DNA of 64,000 bases. Origin: Nocardia sp. NBC_01730 (lineage in GTDB: Bacteria > Actinomycetota > Actinomycetes > Mycobacteriales > Mycobacteriaceae). The DNA lies in the NCBI RefSeq assembly GCF_035920445.1, contig NZ_CP109162.1, positions 930,001 to 994,000 of the forward strand. The letters run 5' to 3'. Shown piece after piece: positions 1-12,900 of this stretch (positions are counted from its first letter, which is position 1; each line of letters begins with the position of its first letter). The position numbers and the translations under genes were made by a program. The notes below the pieces were generated by a model. The model had not been told where the DNA came from and made no database searches. It worked only from the letters and a program-made list of their open reading frames with translations.

Positions 1-3000
1 TGGTTGATCGACGCTCCAGACGCGGACGTGTGGGACGTGGCGCATTCTTCGGCGACGTCGCGGGCGCTGTTGGACTGGCGCGGTGTGGTGGTGGGGCGTG
101 ACCGGGAGGAACTGCTTGCCGGTCTGGCCGATGTGGCAGATTCTTCAGGGGGGTCGCCGAGAGCGATCGAGGGCTGCGCGGGTTCTGATAGGACGGCGTT
201 TCTTTTTACCGGTCAGGGTGCTCAGCGGGTGGGGATGGGTGCGGGCTTGTACCGGGCGTTTCCGGTGTTCGCTGCGGCGCTGGATGAGGTGTGCGCCCAG
301 TTCGATCCGCTGCTGGGTCGAGGGTTGAAGGAATTGATGTTCGATGATGCCGAAGGGTTGTTGGATCGGACGGAGTTCACCCAGCCTGCGTTGTTCGCGT
401 TCGAGGTGGCGTTGTTCCGGTTGTTGGAGTCGTTCGGTGTGACACCGGATGTGTTGGTCGGGCATTCGATCGGTGAGTTGGCTGCGGCGTATGTGGCGGG
501 TGTGTGGTCGCTGGAGGATGCGTGTGTGTTGGTGGCGGCGCGTGGCCGGTTGATGGGTGGGTTGCCTGTTGGTGGGGCGATGCTTGCCGTGGCGATCGGT
601 GAGGAGCGGGCGGGGGATGTGGTTGCCGCGTTTTTATCGTCGGGCACTGTGGGTGATCGGGTGTCGATCGCGGCGGTGAACGGTCCGTCGTCGACGGTGT
701 TGTCGGGGGATGCCGATGCTGTCGAGGAGATCGAGCGGGCGTTGTCCGGGGATGGGGTTGAGACGAGTCGGTTGCGGGTCGGTCATGCGTTCCATTCGGC
801 GCGGATGGAGCCGATGTTGGCGGAGTTCCGGGCGGTGGCCGAAGGTATCGCGTACCGGTCGCCGGAACTTCCGATCGTGTCGAACGAGACCGGTGAGTTT
901 GCTGGTGATGCGGTGATCGATCCGGAGTATTGGGTGCGGCAGGTGCGGGGGTGTGTGCGGTTCGCGCCGGGTGTGACGACCGCGGTCGCGGTGGGTGTGC
1001 GGCGGTTTGTGGAGGTGGGTCCGGATGCGGTGTTGGCGGCGATGACTCGGCAGTGCCTGGCCGAGGACCCGGAGGTGGAAGCCGTGTCCACGGTGGCCGC
1101 GGCGTCGCGGCGGCCGGTCGCGAGCCGGGACGCGGACCGGGCGGACGGGCCGGTGTCCGACAACACCGAGGTACGGCAGTTCGTCACCGCTGTGGCGCAG
1201 GCCCATGTCGCGGGGGCGCAGGTGGATTGGGCGAGGTGGTTCGCCGGTCGCGACCCGCACCGGATCACCCTGCCGACCTATGCCTTTCAGCGGCGGCGGT
1301 TCTGGTTGCCCGCCACCGGCGAGGTCTCGGCGTCGTCGCTGGAGCATCCGATACTGACCGGTGTGGTCGGGCTGGCCGGAACCGACGAGTGGTTGTTCAC
1401 CGGTCGCTTCTCGCTGCGCACCCACCCGTGGGTCGCCGACCATATGACCTACGGCGTGGTCGTCCTGCCGGGCGCGACGCTGATCGAAATGCTGCTGGTC
1501 GCAGGCGCCCGTATTGGGTGCGGTGTGGTCGAGGAGCTCACATTGCAGGCGCCGATCCTGCCGACCGGCGACGACGAGGTCGAACTGCAGGTGCTGGTGG
1601 AGGCGGCCGACGAATCGGGTCGGCGGCCGTTCGAGTTCTACTTCCGGACCCCCGGTGACGCCGAGTGGGTGCACAACGCGACCGGTGCGCTGGCGGCGCT
1701 GCCCGAGGGCGAACCGGACCTGCTGGCGCAGCTGCGCGACGAGCAGTGGCCGCCGGTCGACGCCGAACCCCTGGACGCCGCGGGGCTCGCGGCACTGATC
1801 GCCCAAGACACGGGGCTGGAATACGGTCCGGCTTTCGTCGGGGTGCGCGGTGCCTGGCAACGCGGTGACACGGTGTTCTCGGAGATCGTGCTGGATACCG
1901 CCGCGGCGCCGGAACCAGGACGCCACGATCTGCATCCGGCTCTGCTGGATCTGGTGATGCACGCCGGGTTCTCCCGTCTGCTGTGCGGTGACGCCGCCGC
2001 CGGCCCGGATACCGGGCGACTGCTGTTTCGTTGGGGTGGTGCGCGTTTCCACAAGCCGGCGGCCGAGGGTGGGCGATGGCCCGCGGAGGTCACGTCCCTG
2101 CGGGTCGTCGCGGTGGCGACCGGTTCGGAGACAATCTCGGTCGCGACCCTCGACCCGGCGGGCAATCCGATCGTGTCCGTGGACGCGGTGGTGGTGCGGC
2201 CCTACGACGTCCAGGAATTCCGGAGCACGCTCGGCGGCGCCGCGGCCGGCCTGTACCAGGTGTGGTGGGAGCCTGCCGGTGTGGTCGGCCGGTCCGACCT
2301 CTCGGCGGCGGTTCTCGGGGATGCGGCAGTGTCCGGGATCGCGGCGCGCTACGCGTCCGTCGCCGAGGTCGCGGCCGCGGCCGCGGCCGCGGAGAACCTT
2401 CCGGATGTGCTGGTGTGGCGGGCTGATGCGTGGCCGGGCGGCGAGGCCGCCGGTGTACCGGACGGTGTGCGGACCGGGGTGCACCATGCGCTGACCACAA
2501 TGAAATCGCTGCTCGCCGAGGAACGCCTGTCGCAGGTCCGCGTGGTGGTGGTCACCCCGGGCGGAGCCGGTGTGCCGGGAGAGACGCCGGACCCGGTCGC
2601 GGCGGCGGTGTGGGGTCTGGTCGGCTGCGCGCAGGCGGAGAACCCGGAGCGTTTCGTGCTCGTGGACGAGGATCCGGCGGCTCCGGTGGAGGCCGAGCGG
2701 ATCATGACCGTGCTGGGGAGCGGTGAGCCGCAGGCCGCGGTGCGCGGCGCGGATGTTCTGGTGCCCCGGTTGGTGCGCGCCGCCGCGTCCTCCGACGGCG
2801 GCGACCCATGGCTGGCGGATTCGACGGTCTTGATCACCGGAGGTACGGGCGGTCTCGGCGCACTGTTCGCCCGGCATCTCGTCGTCGCCCGCGGGGTGCG
2901 GCGGCTCGTGCTCATCTCGCGGCGCGGTCTCGACGCGCCGGGTGCGCCGGAACTGGCCGCGGAACTGGCGGCCGCCGGGGCCCACGTGCGGATCGAGCGC

Positions 3001-3920
3001 TGTGATGTCGCGGACCGTGCTGCCGTGCGGGATCTGCTGGCGGGTATCGATTCGGATTCGCCGTTGGCTGTGGTGCATACGGCGGGTGTGTTGGCGGACG
3101 GGACGATCGAGTCGTTGTCCGTGGATCAGGTGGATCGGGTGTTGGCGCCGAAGGTGGACGGGGCGTGGTATCTGGATGAGTTGACGCGGGACCGGAGGGT
3201 GTCGGCGTTTGTGGTGTTCTCGTCGGTGGCGGGGGTGTTGGGGTCTGCGGGGCAGGGTAATTACGCGGCGGCGAATGGTTTCCTGGACGCGTTGGCGCAG
3301 CAGCGTCGGGCGGTGGGGTTGGTGGCGACATCGTTGGCGTGGGGGCCGTGGAATCAGGGTTCTGGGATGACCGGCGGCCTGGACCGGGTGGCTGTGGCGC
3401 GCTGGGGCAGGTTGGGCTTGAGTCAGCTGGCGGACGACGAAGGGCTGCGTCTGTTCGACGAAGCACTGGCCGGATCCCGGGCGCGGCTGGTGCCGATCCG
3501 GTTCGATGCCGCCGGTGTGCGCCGGGAGTCCGATCCGGCGGCGGTGCCCGCTGTACTGCGCGGGTACGTGCGGCGGGTGGCGCGCCCGGTCCGGGCCGAA
3601 GCCGCCGGCGCGGCCGTGCTCGCCGCCGGGTCGCTGGGCGCCCGGCTGGCCGAGGTGCCCGAGGCGCAGCGGGCCGATCTGGTTCTCGAGGTGGTCCGCG
3701 ACCAGGTGGCCGCGGTGCTCGGGCACGATTCGGGCGGCGATATCCGTCCCGGTCAGCCTTTCGATGAGATCGGTCTGGATTCGCTGGGTGCGGTGGAGTT
3801 CCGCAACCGGCTGAGCAAGGCGACGGGCCTCACCCTGCCCTCGACATTGGTGTTCGATCACCCGACCCCGGTGGCGGTGGCGAAACTGGTGCAGGCGCGG
3901 GTGGCTCCGGAACCGGGTGG
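1..3920 (+). other. PKS module A (KS upstream of window): AT(malonyl)-DH-KR-ACP
   Basis: The AT starts near base 200, with GHSIGE at 460-477 and HAFH at 784-795; both are malonyl-CoA signatures. The DH spans about 1345-2190. It has its HxxxGxxxxP motif starting at His codon 1441 and a second motif, [10 protein letters not shown], with the catalytic Asp. The KR spans about 2820-3400 with GGTGGLG, a LAD motif (B type) and NYAAAN. The ACP spans about 3690-3890 with Ser codon 3781. All reductive sites look intact, so the module should deliver an alpha,beta-alkene. B-type KR followed by DH normally gives an E double bond; that geometry is inferred. Confidence 0.92.
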
Positions 3921-6900
3921 ACCGGTGAAAAAGGTCGTGCGTCGGGTGCGCGCCGACGAGCCGATCGCGATCGTGGGTATGGCGTGCCGTTTCCCGGGTG
4001 GGGTGGATTCGGCGGAGGCCCTGTGGGATCTGGTGTCGTCGGGCCGGGACGCGACGGGTGATTTCCCGGCGGATCGCGGCTGGGATCTGGATCGGTTGTT
4101 CGATTCCGATCCCGACAAGCCGGGCACCATCTACACGCGCCGTGGCGGGTTCCTCTACGACGCGGGTGATTTTGATCCAGGGTTTTTCGGGATCGGTCCG
4201 CGGGAGGCTTCGGCGATGGATCCGCAGCAGCGGTTGTTGCTGGAGGTGTCGTGGGAGGCGTTGGAGGACGCGGGGATCGACCCGGCCGCACTGCGCGGCA
4301 GCGATACCGGGGTCTTCGCCGGAGCCGGCTACTCCGGCTATATCGACCGCGTCGTGGGTGATCTGGAGGGATATCGGCTCACCGGCACCACCAGCAGTGT
4401 GGTGTCCGGGCGGGTGTCGTATGTCTTCGGCCTCGAGGGGCCCGCGGTCACGGTGGACACCGCATGCTCCTCGTCGCTCGTCGCGTTGCATCTTGCTTGC
4501 CAGGCGCTGCGCCAGGGAGAGAGTTCGCTGGTGATGGCCAGCGGCGTCACCGTCGCTGGCAGCCCCTATCTTTACGTCGATTTCGCCCGGCAGCGCGGCC
4601 TGTCGCCGGACGGCCGGTGCAAGCCGTTCTCGGCTGCGGCCGATGGTGTCGCTTTCGCTGAGGGTGTGGGGGTGTTGGTGTTGGAGCGGCTGTCGGATGC
4701 CCGCAGGCTCGGTCACAATGTGTTGGCCCTTGTCAAGGGTACGGCGGTCAATCAGGACGGGGCGAGCAACGGGCTCACCGCGCCCAACGGTCCGTCGCAG
4801 GAGCGGGTGATCGCGGCGGCGCTGGCCAACGCGGGACTGGCACCGGGCGATATCGATGCCGTGGAAGCGCACGGCACCGGGACCGCCCTGGGGGATCCGA
4901 TCGAGGCGCAGGCGTTGATCGCGGCCTATGGGCAGGATCGTGCGGATCGTCCGCTGCGGATCGGGTCGCTCAAATCGAATATCGGGCACACCGTGGCCGC
5001 GGCCGGTGTGGGCGGCGTGATCAAGATGGTGCAGGCGATGCGGCACGAAACCCTGCCGCCGACCCTGCACGCGGACGAGCCGAGCCCGCACGTGGACTGG
5101 TCGTCCGGCGATGTCGAGGTGCTCACCGAGGCGCGACCGTGGCCGGCCGACGGGCGTGTTCGCCGGGCCGGGGTGTCGTCGTTCGGTGTCAGCGGGACCA
5201 ATGCCCACGCCATCCTCGAAGAAGCACCCGCGCCGCGGGTTCCGGCCGCGCGGCCGGGTTCACCGGCCGGTGAACCGGTGGCGCTGCCCGCGCCGCTGCT
5301 GGTGTCGGCCAAATCCGAGGAGGGGTTGCGGGCGCAGGCGGATCGTTTGCGTCAGTGGGTGATCGACAATCCGGACGCGGGCGTGTGGGAAATCGCGTAT
5401 TCGCTGGCCAATTTCCGCTCTCATCTGGAGTGGCGGGGCGTGATTGTCGGCGCGGACCGCGAGGAGTTGCTGTCCGGTCTGGCGGATCTGGTGGCAGGGC
5501 AAGTGTCTTCCGGTGTCATCGAGGGAGTTGTCGGGTCGGGTAAGACGGCGTTTCTGTTCACCGGGCAGGGTGCGCAGCGTGGCGGGATGGGTCGGGGACT
5601 GTATGCGGCGTTTCCGGTGTTTGCGGCGGCGTTGGACGAGGTCTGCGCTGGGTTCGATCCCCACCTCGGTCGGTCGCTGAAGGATGTGGTGTTCGCGCAG
5701 GATGACGATGCGGTGCTGCTGGATCGGACGGAGTTCACGCAGCCGGCGTTGTTCGCGTTCGAAGTGGCGTTGTTCCGCTTGATGGAATCGTTCGGCATTG
5801 CGGCGAACATGCTGATCGGGCATTCGATCGGTGAGTTGGTGGCGGCGTATGTGGCGGGGGTGTGGTCTCTGTCGGATGCCTGTCGTCTCGTTGCTGCGCG
5901 TGGCCGGTTGATGGGGGTGCTGCCCGAGGGTGGGGCGATGGTGGCGGTGGCGGTGTCCGAAGATGAGGCGGTCGCGTTGGTGGCCGGGTATTCCGGCAGG
6001 TTGTCGGTGGCTGCGGTGAACAGTCCGTCGTCGGTGGTGCTGTCCGGCGATGCGGACGCTGTCGACGAGGTCGAGCGTTTGCTCGGCGACCAGGGTCGCA
6101 AGACGAACCGGTTGCGGGTGAGCCATGCGTTCCATTCGGCGCGGATGGAACCGATGCTCGACGAATTCCGGGCGGTGGCAGCGGGTGTGACTTATCGAAC
6201 GCCGACGATTCCGATTGTGTCGAATGTGACCGGTGAGCTGGTGGACGGTGAACTGACCGATCCGGAGTACTGGGTGCGTCAGGTGCGGTCGGCCGTGCGG
6301 TTCGCTCCGGGGGTGCGGGCGTTGGCGGTGAGCGGGGTTCGGCGGTTTCTGGAGGTGGGCCCGGATGCCGTGCTGGCGGCGATGACAGGCCAGTGTCTGG
6401 CCAAGGAACCCGATGTGGAGGCGCGGTCCGTGGTGGCTGCTACCGCGCGGCGCGGCGCGGCGCGATCCGCTATTTCCGCTGCCGCGAATGAGGTTGCGCA
6501 GTTCACCGCGTTCCTGGCCGCTGCGCACACCGCGGGTCTGGAGGTGGATTGGCGTCCGCTGTTCGCGGGACGGCCGCTGCGTCGAATCGCTGTGCCGACC
6601 TATGCGTTCCAGCACACACGGTATTGGCTGCCGGCAAGGGGCGGCGTCGGCGATGTGAGTCGTGCCGGTCTGATGCCGGTCGATCACCCCATGCTGGGTG
6701 CTTCGATCGCGGTGGCTGGTAAGGACGAGTGGCTGTTCACCGGCCGGCTTTCGGTGGCGTCGCATCCGTGGATTGCCGATCACACGGTATTCGGCGGGGT
6801 GCTGTTACCGGGGACCGGTTTCGTCGAGCTGGCTTTGGCGGTCGGTGCTCGGGTGGGCGCCGAGATCGTGGACGAGCTGGTGCTGGAAGCACCGCTGCGG

Positions 6901-9900
6901 TTGGATGACAGCCTCGAGATCGATATCCAGATCGCTGTCGAAGCGTCGGATGCCGACGGGCGGCGACGGTTCGTCGTGGCGTCCGGGACAATGGGCGAGC
7001 TGGCGGACGGCGGATCCGGAATCACACATGCGCGTGGCATCCTCGTGCCTGGGGCGGTGATTTCCGGACAGAGTCTGTCCCCGCGTGCTTTCGGCCGGGA
7101 TCATTCCGCGGCAGGCGACGCTCCGATGTCCGGCGCTGCCGGCGGGCCGTCGTCGGACGACGATGTGATGCCCGCGGACACGCTGTACGACCGGTTGGCC
7201 GCGCGCGGCCTCGGTTACGGACCTGCGTTTCAGGGTGTGCGTCGGATGTGGCGTGACGGCGGTGACGTCGTAGCTGAGGTGCGGTTGGCCGCTGAAGGCG
7301 GTGTGGAAGCTTCTCGGTTCGGTGTGCATCCGGCGCTCTTGGACGCTGCTTTGCATGCTGCTGTGGAGGAGTTGGCGGCCGACATTCCGGACGATCACGT
7401 GCCGCTGCCGTTCTCGTTCAACGGGGTGCGGCTGTTCCGCCCTGGGGCGGCGGCCGTGCAGGCGCGAATCCGGCGCGCCGGAGCCGACGGTGTGCGGCTC
7501 GAACTCGTTGACGAAGCGGGCGCTCTCGTTTTGACTGTCGAATCGCTGCAGGCGCGTCCGGTGGACAGTCAGGCTTTGAACGCGGGTCGATCCGTCGGCC
7601 GCCATGGCCTGTACGACGTGAGCTGGATCGCGGTCGACCGTCCGCGGGTCGGTGCGGACGTCCGGCGGATCGCCGTGGTCGGCTCGACGACTGCGTCCGG
7701 GTTCGAAGAAACCTACTCGGACATGGCCGCGCTGGTCGGGGCCGCCGGGGATGCCGGCCCGGATGTGGTGGTGTGGTTCGCGGATTCTGATGTGACGGAC
7801 TCGGCAGACGTTGTGCGCCGATGCGTGTACACGGTGCCTGTGACGGTTCGATCGTGGTTGCGCCTCGACGCGCGACTGGTTGTGGTGACGCGCAACGGCG
7901 CGGGTCTGCCTGGCGAGAATCCCGATCTGGCCGCCGCGGCCACCTGGGGTGTGCTGCGCAGCGCCCAATCGGAGCATACCGGCCGGATTGTATTGCTGGA
8001 CATCGACGCCGACGGTGCGGCTACCCACGAACTGATCACGGCGGCACTGCACGCCGAGGAGGCGCAGTTGGCGGTGCGCGCGGGTGCGTTGCTCGCGCCG
8101 CGGCTGACCCGTCGCGACGCACCCGCCACCGGGTCGGGTATGGCGATCGGCTCGGGTGCGGTGCTGATTACCGGCGGCACTGGCGGGTTGGGCGCGCTGG
8201 TCGCCCGGCACCTCGCCGTGGCGCATGGTGCGCGTGATCTGGTGTTGGTGTCCCGGCGCGGCGAACGAGCCGACGGCGTCGCGGAACTCGTCGCCGAGCT
8301 GACCGAACTCGGGGCGCGGACGCGGGTGCTGGCCTGTGATGTGAGCGATCGCGCTGCTGTGGCGAGAATGCTCGACGATATTTCCGGTGGTCCCGCGTTG
8401 ACGGCTGTCATTCACGCGGCGGGTGTGTTGGCCGACGGTACTGTCGAGTCGCTGACGCCCGAGCAGATCGACCGGGTGCTCGCGCCGAAGGTCGATGCGG
8501 CATTGAATCTGCATGAGCTCACTCTGGATCGCACATTGTCGGCGTTCGTCCTGTTCTCCTCGGTTGCGGCGGTGCTCGGGTCGGCGGGGCAGGGCAACTA
8601 CGCGGCGGCGAACTCGGTATTGGATGCGTTGGCGCGCCGCCGCGCCGACGCGGGTTTGCCCGCGGTGTCGGTGGCGTGGGGTCCGTGGAACTCCGATGGT
8701 GGGATGACGGCCGAATTGGGAGCGGCAGGCCTGGAGCGGTTGGCGCGGATGGGTTTTCGACCGCTGGCCCAGGCCGATGGGCTTGCGCTGTTCGACCTCG
8801 CTGTCGCCGCGGAGGCGCCGTGTGTGGCTGCGGTCGATTTCGACATGGCAGTGTTGTCGGTGCAGGCTCGTGCGGGCCTCGGGCCTGGGCTGCTGCAGTC
8901 GTTGGTGCCCGCGCCGGGCCGCGTCGACAGCGGTGGTGGGGATCTGGCGACGCTGCTGGCATCGGCAGCGGGGTCGGACAAACACGACGCAATCGTGCTC
9001 GATTTCGTGCGGGGCCAGGTTGCCGCCGTACTGGGTCATGCCTCCGGCGAGCAGATCGATGTCGAGAAGCCGTTCAATGACATGGGTTTCGATTCGCTGG
9101 GCGCGATGGAGTTCCGCAACCGGATCGCCGGGACCACCGGTTTGCGGCTGCCTTCCACGCTGGTCTTCGACCACCCCACCGTCCGGGCGGTGGCGGCGTT
9201 CATCGTGTCCCGGGTCGGGGCCGTACCCCACGCCGAACGGCGGACGACAAAAACCGTGCGCCGAGTGCGAGCCGATGAGCCGATCGCCATCGTCGGCATG
9301 GCCTGCCGGTATCCCGGTGGTGTCGAGTCTGCGGACGAACTGTGGGATCTGGTGTTCTCGGGAACCGATGCCATCAGTGAATTTCCGTCCGATCGCGGTT
9401 GGGATCTGGATCGCCTGATTCATTCGGACCCTGACCACTCGGGCACGTCCTACACCCGCGAGGGCGGGTTCCTGACGAATGCGGCCGATTTCGACGCGGG
9501 CTTTTTCGGGATCGGACCGCGTGAGGCGATGGCGATGGACCCGCAGCAGCGATTGCTGTTGGAGGTGTCGTGGGAGGCGTTGGAGCAGGCGGGGATCGCT
9601 CCGACGTTGTTGCGGGGCAGCGACACCGGTGTCTACACGGGGGTGATGTACCAGGATTACGACGCGCTGACGCGCAAGGCTGGGCCCGAGGTCGAGGGGT
9701 ACGTCGCCACGGGCGCGGCGGGCAGCGTGGTGTCCGGACGAGTGGCCTATGCGTTGGGTTTGGAGGGGCCCGCGATGACGGTGGATACCGCGTGCTCGTC
9801 GTCGCTGGTGGCATTGCACCTGGCATGCCGGGCGCTGCGTCAGGGGGAGAGTTCACTCGCGTTGGTGGGCGGTGCCACGGTGATGGCGACGCCGACGGTG

Positions 9901-12900
9901 TTCGTGGAGTTCTCCCGGCAGCGCGGTTTGGCTCCCGACGGTCGGTGCAAGGCGTTCTCGGCGGCGGCCGACGGGGTGGCTTGGTCGGAGGGCGCGGCGG
10001 TGCTGGTGGTGGAGCGGCTGTCGGACGCGCAGCGGCTGGGCCACAACGTGTTGGCGGTGGTGCGTGGCAGTGCGGTCAATCAGGATGGTGCGAGCAATGG
10101 TTTGACAGCGCCGAACGGTCCGTCGCAGGAGCGGGTGATCGCGTCGGCGTTGGCCGACGCGGGCCTGCGCCCGGTGGATGTGGATGTGGTGGAGGCGCAC
10201 GGGACGGGGACGGCGTTGGGTGATCCGATCGAGGCGCAGGCGTTGCTCGCCGCGTATGGCCAGGATCGCTCGGAGCCGCTGCGTGTTGGTGCGTTGAAGT
10301 CGAATATCGGGCATTCGCAGGCGGCTTCGGGTGTGGGTGGGGTGATCAAGATGGTGCAGGCGTTGCGGCATGAGACGTTGCCGCGGACGTTGCACGTGGA
10401 TGCGCCGTCGCCGCATGTGGATTGGTCGGCGGGGTCGGTGCGGTTGTTGACCGAGGCGGAGCCGTGGCCGGTGGGTGGTCGGGTGCGGCGTGCGGGGGTG
10501 TCGTCGTTCGGGATCAGCGGCACGAACGCGCACGTGATTCTCGAGGAACCGCCGAGGATGCCGGTGTCCCGTGTCGGACCTGCGTCTGCCGGGTCGGACG
10601 CTGACATCGCTGACATCGCTGACATCGCTGATATCGCGGTGGTGCCGTTGGTGGTGTCGGCGAAGTCGGAGGAGGGATTGCGGGGGCAGGCGGACCGGTT
10701 GCGGGCGTGGTTGGTCGACCGTCCGGATGTGGATTTCTGGGCGGTGGCGCGGTCGTTGCTGGACTCGCGGTCGTTGTTGGATCGGCGCGGGGTCGTTGTC
10801 GGGCGTGATCGGGAGGAGTTGCTGGCCGGTCTGGCCGCTCTGGCGTCGGGCTCGGTGCTGCCGGGCGTGGTCGACGGCGTTGCGGGGTCGGGAAAGACGG
10901 CATATCTGTTCACTGGTCAGGGTGCGCAGCGGGTGGGGATGGGTGCGGGCCTGTACGAGGCGTTTCCGGTGTTCGCGGCGGCGTTGGACGAGGTGTGCGC
11001 CGAGTTCGATCGGCACCTCGGTGGGGCATTGCGGGAGGTGATGTTCACCGATGTCGACGGGGTGTTGGATCGGACGGAGTGGACGCAGCCGGCGTTGTTC
11101 GCGTTCGAGGTGGCGATGTTCCGGTTGCTGGAGTCGTTCGGGATCACCCCGGATGTGTTGATCGGGCATTCGATCGGAGAGCTTGTCGCCGCGTATGTGG
11201 CAGGGGTGTGGCCGCTTGCGGATGCGTGTGAGCTCGTGGCGGCGCGGGGCCGGTTGATGGGGGCGCTGCCCGAGGGCGGGGCGATGATGGCGGTGGCGGT
11301 GTCCGAGGACCGAGCGGCCGCGGTGGCGGCCGAGTTCCTGGGCCGGCTGTCGGTGGCCGCGGTGAACGGTCCGTCATCGGTGGTGCTGTCCGGCGACACG
11401 GACGCCGTCGAGGAGGTTGAGCGGCAACTTGCTGCCACGGGAGTGAAGACGAACCGGTTGCGGGTCGGTCATGCGTTCCATTCGGAGTTGGTGGAGCCGA
11501 TGCTCGACGAGTTCTTTGCGGTGGCAGTGGGTTTGACCTATCGAGCGTCAACGGTTCCGATCGTGTCGAGCGTGACCGGCGAGGTGGTGGATGGTGAGCT
11601 GACCGATCCGGAGTACTGGGTGCGTCAGGTGCGGTCGGCCGTGCGGTTCGCTCCGGGGGTGCGGGCGTTGGCCGCGACCGGAACTCGGCGGTTCCTGGAG
11701 GTGGGCCCGGATGCGGTCCTGGCCGCGATGACGCGCCAGTGTCTGGCCGAGGAGCCCGAGGCCGAGACGCGATCCGTGGTGGCCGCCGGCGGTCGGCGCG
11801 GCACCGACGAGGTCGTGCAGTTCACCACGCTCCTGGCCGCCGCGCACACCGCGGGACTCGAGGTCGACTGGCGCCGCATGTACGCGGGACGGTCGCCGCA
11901 TCGAATCGACTTGCCGACCTACGCATTCCAACGCGCACGATACTGGGTGTCGGCAGGCGTCGGCGTCGGCGATGTGAGTCGTGCCGGTCTGATGCCGGTC
12001 GACCACCCCCTGCTGGGTGCGGCGATCTCGCTGGCGGGTAAGGACGAGTGGTTGTTGACCGGCCGACTCTCGGCGGCAGTGCATCCGTGGGTGGCCGATC
12101 ACACGGTATTCGGCGCGGTGCTGTTTCCAGGAACGGGTTTCGTGGAACTGGCGTTGGTGGTCGGTGCTCGATTGGGCGTCGAGAGCGTCGAGGAACTGGT
12201 TCTGGAAGTGCCGCTGCGGGTGGACGGCGAGACCGAGGTCGACGTCCAGATCGCGGTGGAAGCGCCCGATGTCGAGGGGCGGCGGCGGTTCGTGGTGGCG
12301 TCCCGGACCGTCGACGAACAGTCTGCGGACGCGATCGGGATCACGCATGCGCACGGAATTCTCGCTTCCGGCTCGGCGACGGATGCTCCGGTGTATGACA
12401 TCGACATGCCGCCGGACGATGCGACGCCCGGCGAAGCGATATACGACGGGTTGGCCGCGCGCGGGCTCGGTTACGGGCCCGCTTTTCAGGGTGTGCGTCG
12501 GCTGTGGCGAGACGGCGGCGGTGATGTTCTGGCCGACGTGCGGTTACCTGCCGAGGCAGGGACGGCAGGCGCCCAGTTCGGCATCCATCCCGCGCTGCTG
12601 GATGCCGCGCTGCATGCCGTCGTGGAGGAGTTGGCCGTCGACCTGTCGCCCGGCCAGGTGCCGCTGCCGTTCTCGTTCACCGGCGTGCGGTTGTACCGGC
12701 CCGGGGCGACGGCCGTGCAGGTGCGAATCCGGCGTAACGGAGCCGACAGCGTCATGCTCGAGCTCGGCGACGACACCGGCGCTCTCGTGTTGACCGTCGA
12801 GTCACTGCGGGCGCGTCCAGTGAACAGCCAGGCACTGCACGACGGTCGATCGGCTGCTCGTCATGGGCTTTACGATGTGCAGTGGAGCCCAGTCGAATCC

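Noticed and set aside
634..5208. 1,524-codon open frame antisense to the PKS
   Set aside because: It is the codon-position mirror of high-GC PKS sequence and has no domains; the sense frame is fully explained.
6805..9819. 1,004-codon antisense frame across PKS module B
   Set aside because: Same GC-skew shadow effect, with His/Arg-rich random composition and no motif.
10600..10635. Short tandem repeats as a CRISPR-like array
   Set aside because: The units are 9 bp with no spacers, in frame inside the PKS gene.
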